From an uncultured Blautia sp. (lineage in GTDB: Bacteria; Bacillota; Clostridia; Lachnospirales; Lachnospiraceae): a stretch of DNA of 64,000 nucleotides. The position numbers and the translations under genes were made by a program. The stretch is from contig CAMNTH010000003.1 in the NCBI GenBank assembly GCA_946557785.1, positions 124,001 through 188,000 on the forward strand, in the 5' to 3' direction. A model generated the notes under the pieces. It had not been told where the DNA came from, ran no database searches, and saw nothing but the letters and a program-made list of their open reading frames with translations. Positions 1-9,570 of this stretch are shown one piece after another. Every line of letters starts with the position of its first letter. Positions within the stretch are counted from its first letter, which is position 1.

Positions 1-691
1 CCATTACCGTGTAAATAATGAAGCGAATCTTCTGCACATGAATTCCTGAATAATACGCAGTAAGACGGTTGGTACCAATTGCATAAACCCGGCGTCCAAA
101 GGTACTCTTTCCCAAGATCACTGCAAAGATCACTGCCATGATCACTACCAGGAATAAAATATATGGCACGCTTCCTACTTTGCCTGCAAGAAGACGGAAG
201 CCGTCGGTATTGCTTGCGGAAATACTTCCTCCGCTTCCCAGGATGATTTCTGCAATACCACGGAAGATGATCTGGGTTGCAAGAGTGACGATCATTGGGG
301 GAAGCTCCTGAAATCTTGTTAAAATAAAGCCATTTACACTCCCGCAGAGAGTTCCCACAACCAATGCGGTAATTACTACTAAAACAAACGGGGCGCCTGT
401 GTTGCAGACAATACAGCTCATGGTTGCGCAAAGGCAGACGATCGATCCTACAGAGATATCAATCTCACCTAAGACCAGGATGTATGCCATAGGAAGCATA
501 AGGAATACTTCCGCCAGGTAAACCGGCATCTGACGCAGCAGACTCTTCAGATTATAAAATTCTGAAAAACATGCGCAGAAAATATTTACCAAGATAAAGA
601 CGATAACCAGAATGCCTTCCCAGCTGAAAAGCATTTTCTTTATGGGACTTTCCGGCACATTATTAATACTTCTTCCAGATTTTCCGGCCAT
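1..691 (-). CDS. Sugar ABC transporter permease (RbsC/LsrD-like), 3' end outside window
   Basis: Inner-membrane permease of a carbohydrate uptake ABC transporter (BPD_transp_2 family). The reading frame opens with MAGKSGRS at 691, two bases after the stop of the upstream permease, with a GGGAGATG ribosome site, and runs off the window edge without a stop. Several hydrophobic segments are visible, with the family signature GEIDISVGS near residue 80 and the EAA-like region around IYAIGTN. The sister permease and ATPase lie immediately upstream in one operon. No solute-binding protein gene is in view for this transporter, so it may lie beyond the left edge. The substrate is unknown; rhamnose or an AI-2-like sugar is an inference from the ATPase and the nearby rha genes. 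Confidence 0.88.
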   Translation of the reverse strand, partial: MAGKSGRSINNVPESPIKKMLFSWEGILVIVFILVNIFCACFSEFYNLKSLLRQMPVYLAEVFLMLPMAYILVLGEIDISVGSIVCLCATMSCIVCNTGAPFVLVVITALVVGTLCGSVNGFILTRFQELPPMIVTLATQIIFRGIAEIILGSGGSISASNTDGFRLLAGKVGSVPYILFLVVIMAVIFAVILGKSTFGRRVYAIGTNRLTAYYSGIHVQKIRFIIYTVM

Positions 692-693
692 GA

Positions 694-1686
694 TTACATC
701 TCCCTTCCTTTTAATGCACTTCTGTCAGCAACACGCTGCAGAACAACGTTGGCTACAACAACCACAAGGATCAAAACACCTTTGATGGTATTCTGTGCTA
801 ACGGGTCAATACCAACCAACGGAAGCGCTTTGGCAATCGTAGCCAGGATCAGGGAACCAAGCAGAGCGCCAAGCACCGTACCTCTTCCGCCGCTCATGCT
901 GACACCGCCGATTACACAGGCTGCGATAACATCCATTTCACCGCCAAGCTGCATATCCGGCATGGCTGATGCATAAACGGAAACCTGAATGGCGCCCCCA
1001 AGACCGGCAAGGAATCCCATGATCATATATACAAGCAGTTTGATATTCCTCACATTGATACCGGAAACCTCCGCTGCATTTGCATTACTTCCTACTGCAT
1101 AAATCTTACGGCCTGTTCTGGTCCACTTCATAAAAAAGAAGAACACCACATAGCAAAGAATAATCACCCAGATGACACAGCTCAAGCCAAGAATCTTGGT
1201 GGTTGCAAAGTCTTTAAAGCTTCCAAGCGCAGCCGCACTTGCCCACTCTCCGCCATTGGAAACCAGGTATCCCATGGCACGGAATACATACATAAAGCCC
1301 ATGGTTGCAATGATAGGAGGCACATCCGCCCTTGAAATTACAAGTCCTACCAGCAGTCCGCATGCAGTACCGATTGCCAGGGCAATGGCAAAAGCCACCA
1401 CCGTATTGGAAATATATTCATATTTCAAAAGCATACCAATGGACATACCTGAAAGAGCCAGGGTAGACATGATGGAAATATCAATACCACCTACCAGCAT
1501 AACACACAGCATACCAAGAGACATGATCATGGTAACTGCATTATTCTTCAGCATATCCGTAACAGATTTCACTGTAAGAAAAGAGGGGCTGATCACGGAT
1601 ACCACTGCAAACAGCAGGATCAGGATCACTGCCAGCAGTGCCTCACGAGAGCCTGTGATTTTTTTTACGATTGATTTCTTTTCCAT
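694..1686 (-). CDS. Sugar ABC transporter permease (RbsC/LsrC-like)
   Basis: 330-residue membrane permease of an Rbs/Lsr-type sugar importer. About eight to nine hydrophobic segments are seen; the first is at residues 16-35. The conserved VGGIDISIM block lies near residue 65 and the GGRGTVLGALLGS block near 275. The start at 1686 overlaps the stop of the upstream ATPase gene by one base, and the next permease follows after two bases, so the three genes are co-transcribed and probably translationally coupled. Two permeases of different sequence suggest a heterodimeric channel, as in LsrCD and RhaPQ systems (family knowledge). Substrate not determinable from sequence. Confidence 0.9.
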   Translation of the reverse strand: MEKKSIVKKITGSREALLAVILILLFAVVSVISPSFLTVKSVTDMLKNNAVTMIMSLGMLCVMLVGGIDISIMSTLALSGMSIGMLLKYEYISNTVVAFAIALAIGTACGLLVGLVISRADVPPIIATMGFMYVFRAMGYLVSNGGEWASAAALGSFKDFATTKILGLSCVIWVIILCYVVFFFFMKWTRTGRKIYAVGSNANAAEVSGINVRNIKLLVYMIMGFLAGLGGAIQVSVYASAMPDMQLGGEMDVIAACVIGGVSMSGGRGTVLGALLGSLILATIAKALPLVGIDPLAQNTIKGVLILVVVVANVVLQRVADRSALKGREM

Positions 1687-3200
1687 TATTTAGCGGCCTC
1701 CTTTCCTGCTGCATGTCCTTTTTCCATAGCAAGCTCCAGAATTGCTTCCTGGGTCGCTTCTCCTCTGGACAGTTCACCGGTCTTACGGCCGTTGCACATA
1801 ACAATAATCCGATCGCTCATGCCCAAAATTTCCGGCATCTCAGAAGAGATCAGAATAATCGCATAGCCTTTCAGCGCCAGTTCGCCCATGATAGCATAAA
1901 TTTCTGCTTTTGCACCTACGTCAACACCCTTGGTAGGCTCATCCATGATCACGACTTTCATTTCCTGGCTTAACGCCTTGGCAACAACTACTTTCTGCTG
2001 GTTACCACCGGAAAGAGAACTTGCAGGCTGGAAAATATCCACAGCCTTGGTATCCACATCTTCCAAAAGCTTCTTGGAAAGCTCCCGCTCTTCTTTTTCG
2101 CCGCAGATACCATTTTTTGCATATTTGCTGATGGTTGGAAGGGTTACGTTTCTTCCTAAGCCCCAGCTCATGATCAGACCTTCTTTCTGACGGTCTTCCG
2201 GAAGAAGGATGATTCCTTTTTCCATTGCATCGGAGGGTTTCTTCACATATACTTCTTTACCTTCCAGATAAACCTTTCCTTCATCCGCTCTTGTAATTCC
2301 GCAGACGCTTTCTACAACCTCGGTACGCCCTGCCCCTACAAGGCCGGTCAAACCAATAATCTCACCGGCATGCACATTAAAGGAAACATTCTTATAATAA
2401 CCGACTCTGGAAAGTCCTTCGACTCTCAGCATTTCCTTACCGATCTTTACTTCCGGCTTCGGAAACAGATCCTTGATCTCACGGCCAACCATGGCTTTGA
2501 TCAAATCTGCATTGGTAATGCCGTCTACATCATAGGTTCCAATATACTGCGAATCACGGAATACGGTAACGCGGCTTGCCAGACGGTACATATCTTCAAA
2601 GCGATGAGAAATGAAGATAATGGATACCCCTTCTTCTTTCAGCTTATCAACAATACGGTATAATTCCTCAGATTCACTCCTTGTAAGACATGCAGTAGGC
2701 TCATCCAGGATGATGATCTTCGCATTGGTGGAAAGTGCTTTTGCAATTTCTACCATCTGCTGCTGGGCAACGCTTAAGGTTCCCATCTCTGCAGTGGCAT
2801 CAAAATCTGCATTCAATTCCTTCAGAAGCTTATTTGCTTCACTGTTCATTGCCTTCCACTGGATCATGTGATTTTTAATGATCTCGTGACCCATAAAAAT
2901 ATTTTCCGCTACAGTCAGATGCGGATAAGATGTGGGATGCTGGTAAACGGCTGCAATCCCTGCTGCCTGCGCATCCTTCGGGCCTTTGAAGTCAACCTTC
3001 TGTCCATTTAAGAACATTTCGCCTTCTTCGGCTTTATGTACACCGGTGATCACCTTAATAAAGGTAGATTTGCCGGCACCGTTTTCACCCATAAGCGCAT
3101 GTACTTCACCGGGTTTCAGCTGAAACTGCACATTATTCAATGCCTTTACGCCCGGAAAAATCTTGGTAATGCCTTTTAACTCAAGAACATATTCAGACAC
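1686..3200 (-). CDS. Sugar ABC transporter ATP-binding protein, two ABC domains (LsrA/RhaT-like)
   Basis: 504-residue cytoplasmic ATPase with two fused ABC domains, as in RbsA/MglA/LsrA. The N-terminal domain has Walker A GENGAGKST near residue 38, a divergent signature (LSVAQQQM) and Walker B IIILDEPTA; the C-terminal domain has LSGGNQQK and VVIMDEPT but a degenerate Walker A (LVGAGRTE), which is normal for this family. The Q-loop region VYQHPTSYPHLTVAENIF resembles rhamnose/AI-2 importer ATPases. The start codon is GTG at 3200, preceded by GGGAGGAGAAAGAGCC. It is the first gene of the ATPase-permease-permease operon and is divergent from the YesN/YesM-type pair at 3618-6997, which probably controls it (inference). 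Confidence 0.92.
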   Translation of the reverse strand: MSEYVLELKGITKIFPGVKALNNVQFQLKPGEVHALMGENGAGKSTFIKVITGVHKAEEGEMFLNGQKVDFKGPKDAQAAGIAAVYQHPTSYPHLTVAENIFMGHEIIKNHMIQWKAMNSEANKLLKELNADFDATAEMGTLSVAQQQMVEIAKALSTNAKIIILDEPTACLTRSESEELYRIVDKLKEEGVSIIFISHRFEDMYRLASRVTVFRDSQYIGTYDVDGITNADLIKAMVGREIKDLFPKPEVKIGKEMLRVEGLSRVGYYKNVSFNVHAGEIIGLTGLVGAGRTEVVESVCGITRADEGKVYLEGKEVYVKKPSDAMEKGIILLPEDRQKEGLIMSWGLGRNVTLPTISKYAKNGICGEKEERELSKKLLEDVDTKAVDIFQPASSLSGGNQQKVVVAKALSQEMKVVIMDEPTKGVDVGAKAEIYAIMGELALKGYAIILISSEMPEILGMSDRIIVMCNGRKTGELSRGEATQEAILELAMEKGHAAGKEAAK

Positions 3201-3289
3201 GGCTCTTTCTCCTCCCTTAATTACTCTCGTTTAAGTTACTTATATTTTATCACCCGCATCTTTTTTATAAAATGGGAATATTTTTCGAA

Positions 3290-3493
3290 TCAGGGTAAAA
3301 TATTTTCCAGTTCGCTTTCCAGGCAGATATCCTCATAGCTTCTTTCCCTTTCGTTCAGGTCATTAATCTCATCTACGATTTCCTGCTCCTTAAACACAAG
3401 GATCCTTCTTGCCAGTGTGATTATCTCCGGCATATCAGAAGAAATCAGGATGATGGATTTTCCCTCGTCATTTGCAAGAGATGGGCCTGTTAT
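3290..3493 (-). pseudogene. Remnant of the C-terminus of a sugar ABC ATPase
   Basis: Between the importer operon and the divergent response regulator, the minus strand contains about 67 codons closed by TGA at 3290-3292. They encode NDEGKSIILISSDMPEI followed by ARRILVFKEQEIVDEI. This matches the last helix-strand unit of RbsA/MglA-type ATPases; compare GYAIILISSEMPEILGMSD in the adjacent intact ATPase. A stop lies just upstream and there is no start or Walker motif, so it is a gene fragment left from an older or duplicated transporter. The rest of the 3201-3617 gap is AT-rich and presumably holds the divergent promoters; I could not place them with confidence. Confidence 0.75.
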
Positions 3494-3617
3494 TTAAGTC
3501 CTACGGCTATACCAAGCCTCTTCATTTTATTTGATACGTTTTTCTCGTAATCCCGAAAAATTTGTGTTAAAATGTAAAAAAGACACTAATGATTGATAAA
3601 AGGATACGGAGATAAAG

Positions 3618-5174
3618 ATGAAATTACTGATCGTAGATGATGAGGAACTGACCCGCACAGGCGTCATTTCTTCTATTGACTGGAAATCCCTGGGGATTGA
3701 AGAAGTGCTTCAGGCAGATGACGGGCTTCACGGGCTGGATGCAGCCCAGAAGTTTCAGCCGGAGATTATCCTGTGTGATGTGAGAATGCCTCGTCTGGAC
3801 GGCATTTCCATGCTGGAGCGTCTGGAACGAATTCTGCCTGACACCGTTGCCATTTTTATGAGCGGCTACTCTGATAAAGAATATCTGAAAGCGGCTATTA
3901 AGCTCAAAGCAGTCAATTATATCGAAAAGCCGCTGAATCCTGATGAGATCCGGGAAGCTGTCCTGGAAGCCAAGGAGCGCTATATCCGCAAACTCCATTC
4001 CCACAGGGGCGAGACGCTTCATTCTATGGAGACTGCCTCCAGGCTGGCTCTGAAGCTTACCGTTCCTTTTGGAACAAACAGCGAGGATATCCAGGCCCTG
4101 CCAGAAGAGCTTTCCCTTCCCGTCACATCGGGAACTTACTTTACCGCATTTATCGTCAAGCTGGATGCTGCCCTGGAAATTGCAGAGCCTTCTTTAGGCA
4201 ATATGAGCCAGAAGGCGGAGGCTTTTTTGGACTCCTTCCGCCTGCACTGCATCCACGTACAAAAAAGAAGCCAGTATCTGGTCTATTTTGTATACGGCCC
4301 TTTTATGCCCTCCTCCTCTGTCATTCAGGCAGTGGGACAGCATCTTGGAAGCCTTTACGGAGAATTCGGCAGATACTTTATTGCGGCAGGTGACAGCCTT
4401 TTAGGAATCTCCAGGGCTTACCAATCCTATACTTCCGCTGTGATTCTTCTCCAGAGCAGCTTCTTTTTCCCGGAAAATACCTTCCTGACTTCAGATCTTA
4501 TAGCAAATGCTTCTTCTTTGGGATACGATGATCTCCCAGCATCCTTTCACAGGGACTTCAGCGAAGCACTTTCAGGAAGGGATGAGGAAACATGCGGGAA
4601 GCTTTTAGAGAAACTTACAAAATATTTTCATAAGAATACCGCACTTTTGCAGAATCAGGTAAAGGATCTGTATTATAAACTGCTTCTTTCCCTTGATGAT
4701 TCCCGGAAACAGCTGAAGATCACCAGCACCTTGGATAATGTCAGCATTGCGGAAGAAATGGAGCGCTGCTTTACCTTCCGGGATCTGCACAGGGTTCTGG
4801 AGGAAAAAACAGAACAGTTTTTCCGGGATGCTGCCACTTCTATGGAAGAAAATCCTACAATTTTTCTCATTAAGGATTACATCAGCAAACACTATATGCA
4901 GGAAACCCTTTCTGTAAAGGATATCAGTTCCCACGTATTTCTGTCTGCATCCTATGTATGTACCTTTTTTAAGAGCGAAACAGGAAAAACGCTGAATCAG
5001 TATCTAACAGAGTACCGCATGGAGCGAGCCAAACAGCTTCTGGGAGATTCCCGTTACAAAATCACGGATATCTCTTCCAAGGTAGGCTACAGTGACGGCA
5101 ATTACTTTGGGAAAAGCTTTAAGAAGTACAGCGGTTTTTCCCCATCGGAATACAGGGAGAGACTTACACAATGA
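3618..5174 (+). CDS. YesN-type response regulator with AraC output domain
   Basis: 518-residue transcriptional regulator. The receiver domain (about 1-120) has the acidic pair DD7-8, phospho-acceptor Asp54 in ILCDVRMP and Lys in YIEKPLNP. A long linker follows, then a C-terminal AraC DNA-binding domain (about 415-515) with two helix-turn-helix units ending VGYSDGNYFGKSFKKYSGFSPSEYR. GGAG lies 7 bases before ATG 3618. The stop overlaps the kinase start (ATGA), so the pair is co-translated. It is divergent from the ABC importer at 1-3200, its likely target. YesMN-type pairs usually sense extracellular carbohydrates (family knowledge). Confidence 0.92.
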   Translation: MKLLIVDDEELTRTGVISSIDWKSLGIEEVLQADDGLHGLDAAQKFQPEIILCDVRMPRLDGISMLERLERILPDTVAIFMSGYSDKEYLKAAIKLKAVNYIEKPLNPDEIREAVLEAKERYIRKLHSHRGETLHSMETASRLALKLTVPFGTNSEDIQALPEELSLPVTSGTYFTAFIVKLDAALEIAEPSLGNMSQKAEAFLDSFRLHCIHVQKRSQYLVYFVYGPFMPSSSVIQAVGQHLGSLYGEFGRYFIAAGDSLLGISRAYQSYTSAVILLQSSFFFPENTFLTSDLIANASSLGYDDLPASFHRDFSEALSGRDEETCGKLLEKLTKYFHKNTALLQNQVKDLYYKLLLSLDDSRKQLKITSTLDNVSIAEEMERCFTFRDLHRVLEEKTEQFFRDAATSMEENPTIFLIKDYISKHYMQETLSVKDISSHVFLSASYVCTFFKSETGKTLNQYLTEYRMERAKQLLGDSRYKITDISSKVGYSDGNYFGKSFKKYSGFSPSEYRERLTQ

Positions 5175-6997
5175 AACGGTTTTTACATTCTCTGCGGCAG
5201 GGTTACGGAGATATGAAGCTGCAGTCCAAATTCTCCCTGTCCCTGATACTGGCAGTTACCCTTCCTATGTTAATGCTTGCACTCTTCTTTTATGGCAGGC
5301 TTTATGATATGACCGTCTCCTACACCATTCGTCAGGAGCAGGATTTATCCTCCAAAACAGCACCTATGATCGAGGAAACAGTGCACAAGGTACTGGATAC
5401 TTATACGGAATTATCCCAGCTTCCTTTTTACCAGACTTTGTTTCACAAACCTGTCAATTATCCTTTCTCTTCCCTCACTGCAAGTTCGGATGCGAAGGAG
5501 TTTCAAAAACAGGTGAAGGAAATGATCGACGGGACTTTGATTACCGATATCCAGATTTATGTGGATATTCCCATTATGTTCTCCAGTCTTTTTCATGCGT
5601 CCAGCACAAAGGAGACCTTTTCCCCTATCCGTTATGTAAAGGGCACTTACTGGTACGGCATTTTTCAAAGCAATCCCATTCCCGTATCGGATCTGTACTG
5701 CCCTTCCTTTTATCTGGGCACACAGGAAAAGCAAAATCACGGAGATCTGGCTTATATCCGCAGAGGCTCTCTTTATTATCACGGAACCTCCTACCCCTGC
5801 TATACGGCGGTTTATTATTCTTCCGCACCCCTTCGGGAAATATTGCAGGATAATCTGGCCCTGGCCGGAAGCGTTTCCTATATTTTAAATGACCGTGATG
5901 CGCTGGTCGCATCCTCTGATGAGTCACTTTCCGGAATTTACTGGCTGGACTATGAAAGCATTGAAGAATCCTTTATGTCCTCCAATAACTTTATTGAACG
6001 AATGATCCTGGATCAGAAGATTTATGCCGGATTTTACAGTATTTCCCACACAGGCTGGTTTATGGTAACCGTCCTTCCCTCTGATCCGCTGATTCAGCAG
6101 AGTCACAGGATCATGCTGCTGTATGTGGCACTGTATCTGGGTTTCCTGGTAGTGGCGATCCTTCTCGCCACTTTGCTGGCGCGTTCCATCAGCAGGCGTA
6201 TTTCCTCTGTGATCAGCCAGATGCAGCAGGTGCGCAAAGGACCGCCTGTTCCCATGGACAGCCCGGAATATCACGATGAGGTGGGCGACCTGATCGATAC
6301 CTACAATTACATGACCAGAAAAATGGGAGACTTAATGGAAGAACAGAGGCAGGCAGCGGAGGATCTGCGGATCGCAGAGTTTAACTCCCTTCAGGCGCAG
6401 ATCAATCCTCATTTTCTTTACAATACCATGGATATGATCAACTGGCTTGCACAGCAGGGGCGTACCTCTGAGATAAGCAATGCTGTTCAGAATCTTTCCA
6501 GGTTCTATAAGCTAACCTTAAGCCGCAGGCAAGGCATCAGCACCATTGCCCAGGAAGAGGAGCATGTTTCTATTTATATTCATTTACAAAATATGCGCTA
6601 TCACGATAGTATTGAGTTCGTCTCGGACATTCCTGATGAGCTGATGGAATACCAGGTTCCCAAGCTGACGCTTCAGCCTGTAATCGAAAATTCCATTCTC
6701 CACGGGATTCTGGAAAAGGATTCGAAGTCCGGCACCATCGTTTTAACCGGCTGGATGGAGGATGGCGATATTGTACTTCTGATTTCTGACGACGGAGTTG
6801 GCATTTCCCCGGAAAAGCTTCCTGTCATTCTTACCGGTGCAGGAAAAAGCGTCTCCGGCGGCACAAATATTGCAGTATATAATACACATCGGAGACTGCA
6901 GATTCTATACGGGCACGCATACGGACTATCTTATTCCAGTATCCAGGGTCAGGGTACAGAAGTACAGATCCGCCTTCCTGCAAAGCGGGGGGCATAA
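5171..6997 (+). CDS. YesM-type sensor histidine kinase
   Basis: 608-residue membrane kinase partner of the regulator just upstream (4-base ATGA overlap). The first membrane segment is at about residues 20-42; an extracellular sensory domain runs to about 310; the second segment is around 315-337; then come HAMP, the His_kinase module with phospho-acceptor His414 in QINPHFLYN, and a C-terminal HATPase with N-box VIENSILHGI and G-box DDGVGI. All key residues are present. The gene converges on the anti-sigma gene, with only 15 bases between the two stops and no obvious terminator. Confidence 0.92.
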   Translation: MKRFLHSLRQGYGDMKLQSKFSLSLILAVTLPMLMLALFFYGRLYDMTVSYTIRQEQDLSSKTAPMIEETVHKVLDTYTELSQLPFYQTLFHKPVNYPFSSLTASSDAKEFQKQVKEMIDGTLITDIQIYVDIPIMFSSLFHASSTKETFSPIRYVKGTYWYGIFQSNPIPVSDLYCPSFYLGTQEKQNHGDLAYIRRGSLYYHGTSYPCYTAVYYSSAPLREILQDNLALAGSVSYILNDRDALVASSDESLSGIYWLDYESIEESFMSSNNFIERMILDQKIYAGFYSISHTGWFMVTVLPSDPLIQQSHRIMLLYVALYLGFLVVAILLATLLARSISRRISSVISQMQQVRKGPPVPMDSPEYHDEVGDLIDTYNYMTRKMGDLMEEQRQAAEDLRIAEFNSLQAQINPHFLYNTMDMINWLAQQGRTSEISNAVQNLSRFYKLTLSRRQGISTIAQEEEHVSIYIHLQNMRYHDSIEFVSDIPDELMEYQVPKLTLQPVIENSILHGILEKDSKSGTIVLTGWMEDGDIVLLISDDGVGISPEKLPVILTGAGKSVSGGTNIAVYNTHRRLQILYGHAYGLSYSSIQGQGTEVQIRLPAKRGA

Positions 6998-7012
6998 AAC
7001 AGGCTTCAGGTT

Positions 7013-8077
7013 TCATTCGAAATTAAGCTCCATTCCTTCACCGTAGCAGTTAACCATATTGTTAATATCAAATTTTTTCCCCAGCAGTGCTTTATCCTGT
7101 GTCATGAGATAGAGCACTGCTTTTTTTTCTTGTTTCAGCTTCAGGTGAAAGACCCACTGCATATTGTTGGCATTGGAATCACTCTGGAGCTGCTCTTCCT
7201 CTGGAACAGTAAGGTTTTCCCAAATAGTTCCATCCTCACTTTGTAATAAAAGGCTGAGTATCTTTTTTTCTCCGGACTCATAAGCCTTCTTCTGCTCTTC
7301 TGTCATCTTGACTGAAACTTTACCCTTTAAAGAAAGAAGAGATCTTCTAAGCTCCGTTACTTCTACTGTATAATCATCAAATATAAATTCCTGATCGTTA
7401 AGATACTCTATTTTCGCCCTTGTATTTACTGTAAAGGTCAGATCCTGATTTTCATAGCGCGTATGATTCCCATAAACAATCAATGGAATGGTCACCTCAA
7501 ATGGCGGCTCCATCTCCAGATTACTGTGATTTACAGTAATCACATAATAATCTTCATCTTCTGTATAATGCCTGGTATCCGCAGGATACCCCATTTTTTC
7601 ATTGATACACAGACTGTCTGCACCCAGTTCGTACTTCCTGCCCTCTTCCGAAGGAACTCCATAGATCACAAGCCGCATTCCGTCATACATAAGCTCACGT
7701 ATTTCCAGTAAGGGAGATTTTTCCATAAGTTTTTCCCTTTGGAAAGCTATTTCTTCTGCTCCTTTGGGAACGAATGGTTCTTCCTCTACTTTTACCCGGA
7801 TATCCCGCTGAAAAATGTCATCCCTGTTTTCTATTCTCTCCGCCTGCATATATTTCACAAAATTAAATAGTTTCTGCTCTTTCTGTGCCGATGCAGCAAG
7901 GGCACCAACAGTCAAAGCTGCCGCTGCAATCAAGAAAAATAATTTTTTCATGGAACTTCTTTTCCAAAAGAAATGTTTCTTCGGTTCCGTCAGATTTTTT
8001 TCTACAGCCTCTTGCACAGCCAGATGAAAAGCTTCCGGCATGCATGGATATTCTTCTTCCCATCTTTTTTGGTCCAT
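7013..8077 (-). CDS. Membrane anti-sigma factor-like protein (DUF4179 type)
   Basis: 354-residue protein with a short cytoplasmic N-terminus (about 1-42), one membrane segment (about 45-63, LFFLIAAAALTVGALAA) and a large extracellular beta-rich domain. This is the plan of Firmicutes DUF4179/RsgI-like anti-sigma factors, encoded directly after their ECF sigma gene. Its ATG at 8077 overlaps the sigma stop (TAATG), and the ribosome site GAGGAGG lies inside the sigma 3' end. Because the sigma gene carries an in-frame stop, this protein may now lack a functional partner; its own reading frame is intact. Family assignment rests on architecture and position rather than a diagnostic motif. Confidence 0.7.
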   Translation of the reverse strand: MDQKRWEEEYPCMPEAFHLAVQEAVEKNLTEPKKHFFWKRSSMKKLFFLIAAAALTVGALAASAQKEQKLFNFVKYMQAERIENRDDIFQRDIRVKVEEEPFVPKGAEEIAFQREKLMEKSPLLEIRELMYDGMRLVIYGVPSEEGRKYELGADSLCINEKMGYPADTRHYTEDEDYYVITVNHSNLEMEPPFEVTIPLIVYGNHTRYENQDLTFTVNTRAKIEYLNDQEFIFDDYTVEVTELRRSLLSLKGKVSVKMTEEQKKAYESGEKKILSLLLQSEDGTIWENLTVPEEEQLQSDSNANNMQWVFHLKLKQEKKAVLYLMTQDKALLGKKFDINNMVNCYGEGMELNFE

Positions 8078-8556
8078 TATATGTCCTCCTCTGACAGCAA
8101 TGCTTTCATCTTATTTCTGCCTCTATGCAGGCGGCTTTTCACTGTACCCTGGGAAATTTCCAGCATATCTGCGATTTCCCATATCTAATAGCCCTCCAGA
8201 TAGTAAAGAACCATCACGATTCGAAATTCCGGGGGCAGGGAGTAAAGAGCCTCATATAGGCTTCCGTAATCCTGCTTTTGGGGTGCCTTTTGTAAAGTCT
8301 CCCCGTTTTCTTCTCCCCATAAAATCTCCCGGCTTCTTCTGCCTGAAATCCGGCAGCATTCACGGATCAGAATGCGGATGAGCCAGGTTTTGGCGTAGAC
8401 ATCATGCTTTAATGTATGCAGTTTTTCAAGGGCTTTTGTAATTGCCTCCTGTGCGGCGTCTGCACAGTCTTCATCCTTTTTTAGAATGGCCTTGGCAATA
8501 CGGTAAAGTTCTTCCTCATTTTCCAAAACAAGGTATCCAAAGGCTTTTTTATCCAT
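8077..8556 (-). pseudogene. ECF-type sigma factor interrupted by an in-frame TAG
   Basis: Reads as a sigma-70 ECF factor: region 2 (residues about 1-90, with AKTWLIRILIRECC) and the start of the region 2/4 linker (FRIVMVLYYLEGY), then TAG at 8185-8187. The same frame continues with IWEIADMLEIS and QGTVKSRLHRGRNKMK, the region 4 helix-turn-helix that binds the -35 element, and stops at 8077-8079 against the anti-sigma start. The full length would be 159 codons, normal for the family. As written, only a 123-residue protein without region 4 is made. A single base change from TCG (serine, common at this position in relatives) explains the stop. Sequencing error or strain-specific inactivation are both possible. 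Confidence 0.85.
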
Positions 8557-8673
8557 CGTTTCTCCTTTTTACAGCATTTATCATTTTGAAGTCACCTACA
8601 CGGATCCGCTTTCCATTAGTTCTATTTATTAGACAAAATCAGGACGCAAAAGGTTCCCGGTATTTCAAAAAAA

Positions 8674-9570
8674 TCAAAAAGGATATTCATCAATGCAAAC
8701 TGTTTCACCAAGGATTTCTCTGGAAACATATAAAGTCAGGTCTTCTCTTGCAGACATACTCCATTTTACCAGGCTCATGCAGCGGTTCTGAATCTCAATG
8801 CCTGTGATTCCATAGGGATGGACACAGCTTCCTGTATTGCAGTAAGGGGAATCAGCATCTTTCGCTTCTGTCTGGGTATTGCTTTGGGCGCAATTTCCAG
8901 AAGCTGCAAATCCGATCATAGGGTGATGGGTGTGTCCGCAGATGAGAATGCAGTTCTTTTCTTTTGCCCATTGGGTAAGGATTTTTTCTGATTTCTTCTT
9001 TTTCGTATTGTTTTTTGCAGCGCTGGTAGGATCCGGTATGCCCAGAGCTTCCAGAAGCCTCCAGATATAGCGAACCAGAAAACGAGAAAGCCGCCAAAGC
9101 GTACTGTTTAACATATCCGCCTGGTGTCCATGGAGGAGGCAGATGTCTGCTTTTTGCTCCTCATCCTTTAGGATAATCCCCGGATAAGAAGGAGGCAGAT
9201 CCGACGGATTCTCTTTCCGGAATCTGCGGCATTTTTTTACCATGTCATGGTTGCCGTAAATTGCATACATTCTTCCCTCATGGGAAAATTTTTCCAGAAG
9301 GGCAAAGCTTTCCGGATGCATTTCACGGATGCACTTCATGGAACGGTTTTCCCACAGCTCATCCCCATCCCCAAGCTCAATATAGGTAAAACCATGGTCA
9401 AAATAATATTCCAATGCTGCCAGATACAGGTATTCATTCTTTAGAAAATTGTCATTGGCAGTTCCGCATCCTCTGTGGCAGTCGCTCATTAAAATGTATC
9501 TGGAATTTTGGTCAAGGGGCAGATGCAGAGCTTTTTCCAAAGCTGCATTGATCCTCGTATTGCTGCTCAT
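8674..9570 (-). CDS. Calcineurin-like metallophosphoesterase
   Basis: 298-residue cytoplasmic protein with the metallophosphoesterase motif set: MSDCHRG (residues about 28-34), LGDGDE (about 66), YGNHD (about 105), LLHGHQ (about 146) and GHTHHP (about 212), giving a two-metal active site. It lies downstream of, and overlaps by four bases (ATGA), the DUF4474 gene, so the two are co-translated. The substrate is unknown: the family ranges from nucleotide hydrolases to protein phosphatases and lipid pyrophosphatases. Confidence 0.85.
   Translation of the reverse strand: MSSNTRINAALEKALHLPLDQNSRYILMSDCHRGCGTANDNFLKNEYLYLAALEYYFDHGFTYIELGDGDELWENRSMKCIREMHPESFALLEKFSHEGRMYAIYGNHDMVKKCRRFRKENPSDLPPSYPGIILKDEEQKADICLLHGHQADMLNSTLWRLSRFLVRYIWRLLEALGIPDPTSAAKNNTKKKKSEKILTQWAKEKNCILICGHTHHPMIGFAASGNCAQSNTQTEAKDADSPYCNTGSCVHPYGITGIEIQNRCMSLVKWSMSAREDLTLYVSREILGETVCIDEYPF

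Noticed and set aside
3201..3289. Promoter for the rhamnose-like importer
   Set aside because: AT-rich with GATAAAAT-type strings, but no -35 at proper spacing; not reported as a feature.
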